A DNA stretch of 64,000 nt. Origin: Megaustenia siamemsis. Its lineage: Eukaryota > Mollusca > Gastropoda > Stylommatophora > Ariophantidae. Made by a program: the position numbers and the translations under genes. The stretch is taken from contig JAVIAB010000046.1 of NCBI GenBank assembly GCA_032433765.1, forward strand, positions 63,204,232 to 63,268,231, written 5' to 3'. This document shows positions 24,000 through 34,653 of this stretch, in pieces; within the stretch, counting starts at the first letter, position 1, and every line of letters begins with the position of its first letter. The notes under the pieces are model-generated. The model saw nothing but the letters and a program-made list of their open reading frames with translations, made no database searches and was not told the DNA's origin.

Positions 24000-24232
24000 A
24001 AAAATCTAAAGGAATTGTGAACAAAGTCTGTGAAGAAGTGTGAACAATAGTCTGTGAAGAAGTGTGAACAATAGTCTGTGAAGAAGTGTGAACAATAGTC
24101 TGTGAAGAAGTGTGAACAATAGTCTGTGAAGAAGTGTGAACAATGTCTGTGAAGAAGTGTGAACAATAGTCTGTGAAGAAGTGTGAACAATAGTCTGTGA
24201 AGAAGTGTGAACAATTGTCTGAACTGTGAGCA
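24000..24232. repeat. 24-bp minisatellite, about 9 copies
   Basis: The unit is GTGTGAACAATAGTCTGTGA followed by AGAA. It is the continuation of the sequence into which the I-like LINE inserted. Confidence 0.93.
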
Positions 24233-24270
24233 GTTGTCCGTGTAAATTCTGTTGTGCCAGAGTTACCCAC

Positions 24271-24343
24271 CTTATATTGCCAGGCACCTTATGCCAACAG
24301 CCAGTGTCCCCGGACAGTTGTAGAATATTCTGTTTGACGGGAT
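24271..24343 (-). other. possible orphan exon, weak
   Basis: On the minus strand an acceptor-like AAACACGCAG is followed by 73 nt open in one frame, encoding PVKQNILQLSGDTGCWHKVP then GNI and a split AG codon before a GTGGGT donor. The frame stays open further if unspliced. The pyrimidine tract is poor and I recognise no family. It may be a decayed exon or chance. Confidence 0.2.
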
Positions 24344-24674
24344 CTGCGTGTTTACGTCTGTCCTCACCTTATCTCTGTACCATGTAGTGAGGTCAAACAT
24401 GGAGACTACAATATTTATAACATCACCCGTTTGCTTTATTCGTTAGTGAAGTTAATTAAGTGGCAACTCTTGCTACACAGGGTACCTCACATTACCCGTG
24501 GCTATAAACTGGAATTGTCTGTGATGTGCGCATTTTAAGAAGATTGGACAAGCACGCGGAACAAGTGTAGTATTTCGTGTAGGATGTAATATACGATTGC
24601 ACATGTAGGATGTAATATACGATTGCACATATTTTTTGGCAGAATAGGTTTCATAAAAACAATTTCATCACTAC
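24344..24674. other. unique sequence
   Basis: No gene is recognised. The 26-bp word GTAGGATGTAATATACGATT plus GCACAT is directly repeated at about 24578 and 24606. Confidence 0.6.
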
Positions 24675-24683
24675 ATCAGTATT

Positions 24684-25160
24684 CATCATCATCATTGAGT
24701 GCCGTCTTCGCAACGGAGGTTGGCTACCATGGAGCGCCATTCCACTCTGTCTCTTGCATTGATGGTGTAGATTGTCATAGGTTGACTTGTCCATCTTTTG
24801 ATATTACTCGTCCATGTTAGTCTTGGTCTGCCCCTGCCTCTTTTACCTTGTATTTTCCCTCCCCTCCAGGATTACTTTTAGTAGGCTGTTGTGTCTTTTA
24901 ACATGCCCCAAAAATTTCATTTGACTTGTCTGAATCGTATTTAGTAGTTCTCTTTTCATTTTTAGTTGTTTTAAAACATCCTCGTTTGTTTTCTTTTCTT
25001 TCCATCCAATTCTACCTATTCTTCTAAAAATCCACATTTCAAAGGCTTCAATTTTCTGTTCTGTTTTCTTGTCTAATGTCCATGTTCCTGCACCATACAG
25101 GAATATTGAGATGATGTAACATTTTGTTAATCTTAGTTTCAGCCCTGGTGTTACGTGTGT
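24684..25160 (-). mobile_element. 5'-truncated LINE (family B) with target-site duplication
   Basis: The insert is bounded by ATCAGTATT at 24675-24683 and 25161-25169. On the minus strand it encodes YIISIFLYGAGTWTLDKKTE, then RIGRIGWKEKKTNEDVLKQL, MKFLGHVKRHNSLLKVILEG and the terminal region, ending in an ATGATGATG tail. The intact single-copy version of the 94-bp segment tandemly repeated at 11641-12016 lies here (about 24780-24880). Confidence 0.88.
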
Positions 25161-25321
25161 ATCAGTATTAGGATTCACAAAATTACTAGAAAATAGAAAA
25201 ATAATAGTGTTTTGATTATCGAGATTTGGAAAGTTAAAATATTGTTTAGAGATAGGTATGGAGACCTGGAGGGGAATATAGCTACAATTACAGCTTGTGA
25301 AACATTACCAGGTCGCATGAC

Positions 25322-25650
25322 CTTTACATAACGTTGTATTCACTACAGCTTGTCTGAAAGAATCTCTGTCTCTAGCCTGATATCCCACATAACGTTGTAT
25401 TCACTACAGCTTGTCTGAAAGAATCTCTGTCTCTAGCCTGATATCCCACATAACGTTGTATTCACTACAGCTTGTCTGAAAGAATCTCTGTCTCTAGCCT
25501 GATATCTCACATAACGTTGTATTCACTTCAGCTTGTCTGAAAGAATCTCTGTCTCTAGCCTGATATCTCACATAACGTTGTATTCACTACAGCTTGTCTG
25601 AAAGAATCTCTGTCTCTAGCCTGATATCTCACATAACGTTGTATTCACCA
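25322..25650. repeat. 61-bp tandem repeat, about 5.4 copies
   Basis: The unit contains ATAACGTTGTATTCACTACA, then GCTTGTCTGAAAGAATCTCT and GTCTCTAGCCTGATATC. Copies are nearly identical, so the array is young or homogenised. Confidence 0.95.
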
Positions 25651-25654
25651 CTCG

Positions 25655-27345
25655 TACTCTATTACTTCTGTCCCTCACTTTCTCCCTCTCTCTCCTACTT
25701 CTGTCCCTCACTTTCTTCTCTCTCACCTACTTCTGTCCCACACTTTCTCCCTCTCTCTCCTACTTCTGTCCCTCACTTTCTTCTCTCTCACCTACTTCTG
25801 TCCCACACTTTCTCCCTCTCTCACCTACTTCTGTCCCTCACTTTCTCCCTCTCTCACCTACTTCTGTCCCTCACTTTCTCCCTCTCTCTCCTACTTCTGT
25901 CCCTCACTTTCTTCTCTCTCACCTACTTCTGTCCCTCACTTTCTCCCTCTCTCTCTCACCTACTTCTGTCCCTCACTTTCTCCCTCTCTCTCCTACTTCT
26001 GTCCCACACTTTCTCCCTCTCTCACCTACTTCTGTCCCTCACTTTCTCCCTCTCTCTCCTACTTCTGTCCCTCACTTTCTTCTCTCTCACCTACTTCTGT
26101 CCCTCACTTTCTTCCTCTCTCTCCTACTTCTGTCCTCACTTTCTTCCTCTCTCTCCTACTTCTGTCCCACACTTTCTTCTCTCTCACCTACTTCTGTCCC
26201 TCACTTTCTTCTCTCTCACCTACTTCTGTCCCTCACTTTCTTCCTCTCTCCCCTACTTCTGTCCCTCACTTTCTTCTCTCTCACCTACTTCTGTCCCTCA
26301 CTTTCTTCTCTCTCACCTACTTCTGTCCCTCACTTTCTCCCTCTCTCTCCTACTTCTGTCCCTCACTTTCTTCCTCTCTCTCCTACTTCTGTCCCACACT
26401 TTCTTCTCTCTCACCTACTTCTGTCCCTCACTTTCTCCCTCTCTCTCCTACTTCTGTCCCTCACTTTCTTCTCTCTCACCTACATCTGTCCCACACTTTG
26501 TTCTCTCTCACCTACATCTGTCCCACACTTTCTTCTCTCTCACCTACTTCTGTCCCTCACTTTCTCCCTCTCTCTCCTACTTCTGTCCCTCACTTTCTTC
26601 TCTCTCACCTACTTCTGTCCCTCACTTTCTCCCTCTCTCTCCTACTTCTGTCCCTCACTTTCTTCTCTCTCACCTACTTCTGTCCCTCACTTTCTTCCAC
26701 TCTCTCCTACTTCTGTCCCTCACTTTCTTCTCTCTCACCTACTTCTGTCCCTCACTTTCTCCCTCTCTCTCCTACTTCTGTCCCTCACTTTCTTCTCTCT
26801 CACCTACTTCCGTCCCTCACTTTCTCCCACTCACTCAGATTTTTGTCCCTCACATTCTCCCTCTCTCCTACTTCTGTCCCTCACTTTCTTCCACTCTCTC
26901 CTACGTCTGTCCCTCACTTTCTTCTCTCTCTCACCTACTTCCGTCCCTCACTTTCTTCTCTCTCTCACCTACTTCCGTCCCTCACTTTCTTCTCTCTCTC
27001 ACCTACTTCCGTCCCTCACTTTCTCCCACTCACTCAGATTTTTGTCCCTTCACATTCTCCCTCTCTCCTACTTCTGTCCCTCACTTTCTTCCACTCTCTC
27101 CTACTTCTGTCCCTCACTTTCTCCCTCTCTCTCCTACTTCTGTCCCTCACTTTCTTCCTCTCTCTCCTACTTCTGTCCCTCACTTTCGCTTTCTCTCTCC
27201 TACTTCTGTCCCTCTCTTTGTCCCTCTCACTCAGACTTTTGTCTCTCACTTTCTCCCTCTCTCTCCTACTTTTATCCCTTTATTTCTCCCGCTCTGTTCT
27301 ACTTCTGTCCCTCTATTTCTCCCTCTCTTTCTCCCTATCTCCTCT
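25655..27345. repeat. 1.7-kb pyrimidine-rich 32/33-bp array
   Basis: Units of CCTACTTCTGTCCCTCACTT plus TCTTCTCTCTCA or TCTCCCTCTCTCT alternate about 52 times. The plus strand is overwhelmingly C and T with a few fixed A and G. The long LLSLTFSLS-type frames are artefacts. The right end becomes irregular from about 27200. Confidence 0.96.
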
Positions 27346-27444
27346 TCACTGTCCCCCTCCTTTTCCGCCTTATTTCCCTCCCTCTCTTTCACAATGCCCC
27401 TCACCCTCCTTTTTCTCCCCTCTTTCTTCCTTCTACTATATCCC

Positions 27445-27511
27445 TTTCTCTCCTACACAGATCCCTCTCTCTCATACACAGATCCCTTTCTCTCCTACAC
27501 AGATCCCTTAT
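27445..27511. repeat. 21-bp repeat, about 3 copies
   Basis: CTCTCCTACACAGATCCCTT recurs about every 21 bases just after the pyrimidine-rich array. Confidence 0.8.
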
Positions 27512-27530
27512 TCTCCCTCATGTTTCTCTC

Positions 27531-27954
27531 TCCAAATACTGCCCTGTGTTATTGTATTTCCCTCCTCATTACGACCAACCACAGTCAGATGTAACAGACG
27601 CAGCCAGGGATCACACCCCCTTCCAACCACATATTTCACAACTTTAATTCAACAAGATCACACATTATATCCGATCTCCATGATACAAGTCTAATCTCTG
27701 CCAGCCTTCCAACAACCACGGGTGTCACTTCATAACAATTTTAGAACTCCCTAGGAGTCACATTCAAATTTATTGCAATTTTCTGATTGGATGAGTATTT
27801 ATGGTGCACAAGGTGTACTTTTTATGTGTGCCAATTGTATTATCTAGTGGTTCCCAACCTTTGACACTGAGTCTCCCTTTCTTCGCTGATCACCTACCGG
27901 TGACGCAGTTACGATTATGATCTGTGATCTCATAGTCTGTCTTATTCTTCTACC
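27531..27954. other. unique sequence with a hAT-like end motif
   Basis: No gene is seen. AGTGGTTCCCAACCTTTGAC at about 27855 matches the well-known consensus of hAT transposon terminal repeats (CAGTGGTTCNCAACC). The opposite end was not found nearby, so this would be a truncated relic. Confidence 0.35.
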
Positions 27955-28655
27955 TTTCAGCTCCCCGTGGAGCATAGGTCTTCGGAAAACACTTTCCAAG
28001 CAATTCTGTTTCGTGCCATTCTTTTAAGATCATTCCATGTCTTTCCCATCATCTTCAACTCTGCTTCCAACTGTCTTCTCCAAGAATATTTTGGTCTTCC
28101 TCTCATCTCTTAGACTGGGGATTTAAAAAAAATGGCCTTTTGTGTAATACTCTCAGTTGGTTTCCGCAGTGTTTGTCCTATCCAGCGCCATCGTCTCCGC
28201 TATATCTCTTTATCTACTGTTATTTGACTGGTACATTTCTATAATTCTATGTTAGTGATTTTGTCCTGCCATTTCCATCCTTTTATTCTGCACAAGCATC
28301 CATTAATGCTAGTCTGTATCTTCGTGATTGTCATTTTTGTTGTTCTCCATGTTTCACAGCCGTATAGTAGAGATAATTTAACATTGGAGTTGAACATTAT
28401 TTTAGTATTTAACTGAATTTATTTGGACTTCTATATGTTTCCTTGTGCATCGAGGCTTCGTTTGCTTTTTGTATCCTTATGTTGGCATCATTCTCAGTTC
28501 CTTCTTTATTTATATTACTTCACATAGACATGTAAGATTGTACGTCTAGTAGAGGTATTTCTCCTATTTTTATTTGGTTATTGCCAACTGCATTAATTCT
28601 CATAATTTTTGTCTTATCTCTATAATTTTTAATGCCAGCTGTTGTGATCTCTCAT
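27955..28655 (-). mobile_element. LINE 3' fragment (family D)
   Basis: The minus strand, with several stops and frameshifts, encodes KTKIMRINAVGNNQIKIGEI, then FNSNVKLSLLYGCETWRTTK, KGWKWQDKI, RRRWRWIGQTLRK, MMGKTWNDLKRMARNRIAWK and a C-terminal EDLCSTGS, followed by the 3' end near 27955. This is the C-terminal half of an endonuclease/RT-type LINE. The copy is old. The 78-bp array begins at its 5' break. Confidence 0.85.
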
Positions 28656-31300
28656 TAAGTATGCTCATTTATCTAGCATGTGTTGTTAGTTGTGTTATAG
28701 GAGAGATTGTATATGTCTCGTCCATCTTCTCATTAAGTATGCTCATTTATCTAGCATGTGTTGATAGTTGTGTTATAGGAGAGATTGTATATGTCTCGTC
28801 CATCCTCTCATTAAGTATGCTCATTTATCTAGCATGTGTTGTTAGTTGTGTTATAGGAGAGATTGTATATGTCTCGTCCATCCTCTCATTAAGTATGCTC
28901 ATTTATCTAGCATGTGTTGTTAGTTGTGTTATAGGAGAGATTGTATATGTCTCGTCCATCCTCTCATTAAGTATGCTCATTTATCTAGCATGTGTTGTTA
29001 GTTGTGTTATAGGAGAGATTGTATATGTCTCGTCCATCCTCTCATTAAGTATGCTCATTTATCTAGCATGTGTTGTTAGTTGTGTTATAGGTGAGATCGT
29101 ATATGTCTCGTCCATCCTCTCATTAAGTAAGCTCATTTATCTAGCATGTGTTGATGGTTGTGTTATAGGAGAGATCGTATATGTCTCGTCCATCCTCTCA
29201 TTAAGTATGCTCATTTATCTAGCATGTGTTGTTAGTTGTGTTATAGGAGAGATCGTATATGTCTCGTCCATCCTCTCATTAAGTATGCTCATTTATCTAG
29301 CATGTGTTGTTGGTTGTGTTATAGGAGAGATCGTATATGTCTCGTCCATCCTCTCATTAAGTATGCTCATTTATCTAGCATGTGTTGTTGGTTGTGTTAT
29401 AGGAGAGATCGTATATGTCTCGTCCATCCTCTCATTAAGTATGCTCATTTATCTAGCATGTGTTGTTAGTTGTGTTATAGGAGAGATTGTATATGTCTCG
29501 TCCATCCTCTCATTAAGTATGCTCATTTATCTAGCATGTGTTGTTAGTTGTGTTATAGGAGAGATCGTATATGTCTCGTCCCTCCTCTCATTAAGTATGC
29601 TCATTTATCTTGCATGTGTTGTTAGTTGTGTTATAGGAGAGATTGTATATGTCTCGTCCCTCCTCTCATTAAGTATGCTCATTTATCTTGCATGTGTTGT
29701 TAGTTGTGTTATAGGAGAGATCGTATATGTCTCGTCCCTCCTCTCATTAAGTATGCTCATTTATCTAGCGTGTGTTGATGGTTGTGTTATAGGAGAGATC
29801 GTATATGTCTCGTCCATCCTCTCATTAAGTATGCTCATTTATCTAGCGTGTGTTGATGGTTGTGTTATAGGAGAGATCGTATATGTCTCGTCCATCCTCT
29901 CATTAAGTATGCTCATTTATCTAGCGTGTGTTGATGGTTGTGTTATAGGAGAGATCGTATATGTCTCGTCCATCCTCTCATTAAGTATGCTCATTTATCT
30001 AGCGTGTGTTGATGGTTGTGTTATAGGAGAGATCGTATATGTCTCGTCCCTCCTCTCATTAAGTATGCTCATTTATCTAGCATGTATTGATGGTTGTGTT
30101 ATAGGAGAGATCGTATATGTCTCGTCCCTCCTCTCATTAAGTATACTCATTTATCTTGTATGTGTTGATGGTTGTGTTATAGGAGAGATCGTATATATCT
30201 CGTCCCTCCTCTCATTAAGTATGCTCATTTATCTAGCATGTATTGATGGTTGTGTTATAAGAGAGATTGTATATGTCTCGTCCATCCTCTCATTAAGTAT
30301 GCTCATTTATCTTGTATGTCTTGATGGTTGTGTTATAGGAGAGATCGTATATGTCTAGTCCCTCCTCTCATTAAGTATGCTCATTTATCTAGCATGTATT
30401 GATGGCTGTGTTATAGGAGAGATAGTATATGTCTCGTCCCTCCTCTCATTAAGTATGCTCATTTATCTTGTATGTGTTAATTGTTGTGTTATAGGAGAGA
30501 TCGTATATGTCTCGTCCCTCCTCTCATTAAGTATGCTCATTTATCTAGCATGTGTTGTTAGTTGTGTTATAGGAGAGATCGTATATGTCTCGTCCATCCT
30601 CTCATTAAGTATGCTCATTTATCTAGCGTGTGTTGATGGTTGTGTTATAGGAGAGATCGTATATGTCTTGTCCCTCCTCTCATTAAGTATGCTCATTTAT
30701 CTAGCATGTATTGATGGCTGTGTTATAGGAGAGATCGTATATGTCTTGTCCCTCCTCTCATTAAGTATACTCATTTATCTTGTATGTGTTAATGGTTGTG
30801 TTATAGGAGAGATCGTATATGTCTCGTCCCTCCTCTCATTAAGTATGCTCATTTATCTTGTATGTGTTGTTGTTTGTGTTATAGGAGAGATCGTATATGT
30901 CTCGTCCCTCCTCTCATTAAGTATGCTCATTTATCTTGTATGTGTTGTTGTTTGTGTTATAGGAGAGATCGTATATGTCTCGTCCCTCCTCTCATTAAGT
31001 ATGCTCATTTATCTTGTATGTGTTAATGGTTGTGTTATAGGAGAGATCGTATATGTCTCGTCCCTCCTCTCATTAAGTATGCTCATTTATCTTGTATGTG
31101 TTAATGGTTGTGTTATAGGAGAGATAGTATATGTCTCGTCCCTCCTCTCATTAAGTATGCTCATTTATCTTGTATGTGTTAATTGTTGTGTTATAGGAGA
31201 GATCGTATATGTCTCGTCCCTCCTCTCATTAAGTATGCTCATTTATCTTGTATGTGTTAATGGTTGTGTTATAGGAGAGATCGTATATGTCTTGTCCCCC
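28650..31300. repeat. 78-bp minisatellite, about 34 copies
   Basis: The unit is TCTCATTAAGTATGCTCATT, TATCTAGCATGTGTTGTTAG, TTGTGTTATAGGAGAGATTG and TATATGTCTCGTCCATCC. Because 78 is 26 codons and one plus-strand frame has no stop, an open frame of hydrophobic 26-residue repeats (SMLIYLACVVSCVIGEIVYV) extends 28574-30358 and 30377-31330. There is no promoter, splice or codon-level evidence of a gene, and the frame starts inside a LINE relic. Variants (GAT/GAC, AGCATG/AGCGTG/TGTATG) form blocks. Confidence 0.96.
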
Positions 31301-31372
31301 TCCCACCCCCTTGACAGGGTCTATCAATGACGGCGGAAGTAACACTGTCCTGGAGAAACTCGTTTATGTACT

Positions 31373-31860
31373 TATCATCATCATCATGTGCCACTCTTGT
31401 TGGCGTAGGTGATCATGTTTCTCCACAACTTTCGATCTCGACAGTTATTTATCATTTCTGTTGTTGACCTTCTGCCAAGCCATTCTCTTAAGCAGTCTGC
31501 TATCTTTTCTCGTTGCCTCCCTCTATCTCTTCGTTCCTCGATTTTTCCAGTTGTTACAATATATTCCAGCTGTTCCCTTCTCATTACATGGAAAAGAAAT
31601 CATGACTGTTTTTTTCCTAATATTAGAAATTAGCTCTCTTTTTGCTTTGGCCTCTTTCAGAACATTTTCATTGCTCTTCTTAGCTGTCCATGGTATTCTC
31701 GGTATTCTTCTGTAAAACCACATTTCTACAGCCTCCAGTGATTTTCTTGTCTATTGTCTTATTGTCCATGATTCACACTCATATGTTACGACTGGCTCTA
31801 CATAACATTTAAGAACTCTATTCCTTGTTTCTATTGTCAAAAATGGATGGCAGCACAGTC
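31373..31860 (-). mobile_element. 5'-truncated LINE (family A)
   Basis: On the minus strand it encodes EMWFYRRIPRIPWTAKKSNE, NVLKEAKAKRELISNIRKK, MRREQLEYIVTTGKIEERRD and MITYANKSGT, ending in (ATGATG)n at 31376. An 8-bp direct repeat TATGTACT lies at 31365-31372 and 31861-31868. It is the same family as 17849-18570, with frameshifts. Confidence 0.85.
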
Positions 31861-31919
31861 TATGTACTAAAATAATATTAATCGTATGTGGACGTTGTAA
31901 TAGAATAAGTTCTAATTAC

Positions 31920-32040
31920 TGATGTGGGACACGGCAATATCTTGGCGCGGGGGGCCCTTGCCAATGTTAGGTGCTACCGCTGGCAGCTGCGACACATACT
32001 TTGAAAAACGCAGCTTATTAACTCACGTTGACCCACATCA
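31920..32040. repeat. 121-bp segment with short terminal inverted repeats
   Basis: TGATGTGGG at 31920-31928 is mirrored by CCCACATCA at 32032-32040. The interior is GC-rich and single-copy in this window. It could be a small miniature transposon or chance. A (GACT)n tract follows at 32046-32088. Confidence 0.4.
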
Positions 32041-32299
32041 AGCCTAACTGACTGACTGACTGACTGACTGTCTGACTAACTGACTGATGTGTGTCTTGTG
32101 CCAGAGTTATGTATATGTAAATTCAGACAAATGATATCTCAACACAATGGCCCTGTGTTCACACATGAAAGATACACAATTTAATTATGAATAAGAAAGA
32201 CATGAACATTAATACACGTGGCTCACACTACTCAGTGAACATGCGAGAAAGTTGAATAAACAGGCCCCAGAACACCGGGCCACCTGGGAGGAATTTCCA

Positions 32300-32475
32300 C
32301 AGAAGGTAGAGAACTATAAAGGGAAGTTGAAATGAAATGTCAGAACTCCTGCGCTGTGATTTACACATGTTATTATGAAACATAAACTTGAAATAGAATA
32401 TGGTCATAAACCGACAAATGATGAATATCATTATCTTGTATCCGGAAATTGTTGCATTAGACATGGTCCACATCT
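32300..32475 (-). pseudogene. decayed exon resembling the 45318-45404 exon
   Basis: On the minus strand GCAGGAGTTCTGACATTTCA (about 32331-32350) closely matches ACAGGAGCTCTGACATTTCT in the exon at 45318-45404. The same frame gives CVNHSAGVLTFHF against CINTGALTFLVYR. Just before it, TTCTATTTCAAG could be an acceptor. Stops interrupt the flanks. A diverged paralogous exon of the same gene family is the likely reading, but the match is short. Confidence 0.35.
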
Positions 32476-32574
32476 TGAACTTTCAAATCCGGACATATTT
32501 TGAGAAGGGAACTACAGTTTTCATGTAGAGATCGACTTGAGAGTCAGATTACCTTTCAGGATAGCAGGTTAATA

Positions 32575-33052
32575 CAAACTATGAGAGAAAAAATACAAAC
32601 TATGAGAGAGAAAAAATAAAAACTATGAGAGAAAAAAAATACAAACTATGAGAGAAAAAATACAAACTATGAGAGAGAAAAATACAAACTATGAGAGAAA
32701 AAAATAAAAACTATGAGAGAAAAATACAAACTATGAGAGAAAAAAGTACAAACTATGAGAGAAGAGAATACAAACTATGAGAGAAGAGAATACAAACTAT
32801 GAGAGAAGAGAATACAAACTATGAGAGAAGAAATACATAATATGAGAGAAGAGAATACAAACTATGAGAGAAGAAAATACAAACTATGAGAGAATAAAAT
32901 ACAAACTATGAGAGAAGAAAATACAAACTATGAGAGAAGAAAATACAAGCTATGAGAGAAGAAAATACAAACTATGAGAGAAGAAAATACAAACTATGAG
33001 AGAAGAAAATACAAACTATGAGAGAAGAAAATACAAGCTATGAGAGAAGAAA
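32575..33052. repeat. 22-bp minisatellite, left block
   Basis: The unit is AATACAAACTATGAGAGAAG plus AA, about 21 copies, more A-rich at the left. The same array resumes at 34649 after 1.6 kb of other sequence. Confidence 0.95.
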
Positions 33053-33069
33053 TACGCCAATGGCACACA

Positions 33070-33640
33070 TTAAGATTGAGTTCTCACCGACCATTTGGCA
33101 GACCGGCAGTGCATTGACGGTATGTGAGGTACAAACATTTACAGACACCTATTGTCTGGACGGGTATTCTTGGTCGTTTTGTGCAGTGTGTAGTGGGTGT
33201 AGCAAAAGCTGCGACGTCATCATCGGTACGTGTCACGGGTAATGTTCACATGGGATCTATGGACACGACTGCTCCCGGACTTGTCTCAGTGTCTGTCCTT
33301 TATGTGAGAAAAAAATCCGGAAAATGTCTATAACGTAAACATCCTGGCTATACCTGTAATGACACTTGTTCCGATGGTAATTTTGGGCTACAGTGCGAAC
33401 AGATATATTCTGATGGCTGTGACATCATATGTGACCCGGAAAGTGCAGACTGTACGTGCAAGGAAACGTACTACGGGTCAGACTGCACTCTCAAATGTCC
33501 GGACAACTGTTTCAAAAACACCTGTGAACAGTCAACCGGGAACTGTGCATGCACGGGAACGTTCTACGGGTCAGACTGCTCAAAAATCTCCGGACAACTG
33601 TTTGAACGAAACCTGTGAACAGTTAATCGAGGCCTGCATC
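33070..33640 (+). pseudogene. EGF-repeat (MEGF/scavenger-receptor-like) pseudogene fragment
   Basis: Conceptual translation gives cysteine-rich EGF-like repeats: YCLDGYSWSFCAVCSGCSKS, CDVIIGTCHG, CSHGIYGHDC, CNDTCSDGNFGLQCEQ, CDPESADCTCKETYYGSDC, CPDNCFKNTCEQSTGNCAC, TGTFYGSDCSK and PDNCLNETCEQ. The spacing and the YYGSDC / FYGSDC ends are typical of MEGF10-type and SREC-type laminin-EGF repeats of cell-surface receptors. It is broken by an in-frame TAA at 33240, a shift in the seven-A run at 33309-33315, a TAA at 33331 and a 2-base shift near 33583-33590. No transmembrane part is present. It is flanked on the left by the 22-bp array. Confidence 0.75.
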
Positions 33641-33759
33641 TCGTATGTCGATGATTCCCACGTTAAGAAGAGTCTGCAGACTACAACAAACCCAAGCATA
33701 TGGATACCTCAATGTGTTTATGTGCTGGACTTGGTTCATTTTTTGGTATTTTTCCGTGA

Positions 33760-33814
33760 AGCCATGGCTCATATCTTAATGTATTTATGTACTAGTCATG
33801 GCTCATATCTTAGC

Positions 33815-33851
<37 letters not shown>

Positions 33852-34275
33852 AGCCATGGCTCATATCTAGGTGTGTGTCATGTTAGTCATATCTCATATC
33901 TTGGTGTGTCCGTGTTAATCTTGTCTCATATCTTTATGTGAGTCTGAGTTTAGTAATATCTCATATCTTAATGTGTATCTGTGTTGGTCATATCTTTGTG
34001 TGTGCATGTCTGGGTTAGGGATATCTCATATCTCTGTGTGCATGTTTATGTTCGTCATATCTCATATCTTTGTGTGTGCATGTCAGTGTTTGTCACTTCT
34101 CATATCCTTGTGTGTGCCTGGCTATGTTAGTCATATCTCATATCTTTATGTGCATGCCTATGTTAGTCATGTGTCATATATCTTTATGTGTGACGGTGTT
34201 AGTCATGCCTCGTATCGCTGTGTGCATGTCTGTGTTAGTCACATCTCATATCTTTGTGTGTGCATGTCTGTGTTA
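33760..34275. repeat. degenerate 45-50-bp repeat with GT microsatellite
   Basis: GTTAGTCATATCTCATATCT followed by GTGTGTGCATGTCTGT recurs about ten times with many changes. A (GT)n tract lies at about 33815-33849. Confidence 0.8.
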
Positions 34276-34612
34276 GTCACCTCTAGTGACTCGGGCAGAT
34301 GGTGCTCGTAAACCTGGGAGGGCCGACCATCTAAGGGCAGAATCCCCTACAGAAAAGACAATCTGCTGCCTTGCAGGAAGATTGGGAACAATCAAAGGCT
34401 AAGGAAAGCAAACCTGAATAAAATGCTGGCTGAAATCGGATGCACTGGGCCACTGGCGCAGAACAAAGCGCAACGTTTTAACGGGTGTTCAATTAGAGTG
34501 GATCTGGCAGACTCTAATTGTGATGTTCTGTCTGTGGGGGCGATCAACACACTTAGCCTGACAGCTGACTTCATATGAGAGTCTGGAATCCTACTCTGAT
34601 TGAGTCCTGAAC

Positions 34613-34614
<2 letters not shown>
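34276..34614. other. unassigned mid-copy-looking segment
   Basis: The plus strand has the look of a retroelement untranslated or 5' region (CTACAGAAAAGACAATCTGC, ACCTGGGAGGGCCGACCATC). It ends in a (GA)n tract at 34615-34648. No protein motif is recognised and no second copy was noticed in the window. Confidence 0.35.

Positions 34615-34648
<34 letters not shown>

Positions 34649-34653
<5 letters not shown>

Noticed and set aside
25594..27694. 666- and 398-codon frames rich in Leu, Ser and Phe
   Set aside because: They are read-through of the pyrimidine-rich array in more than one frame.
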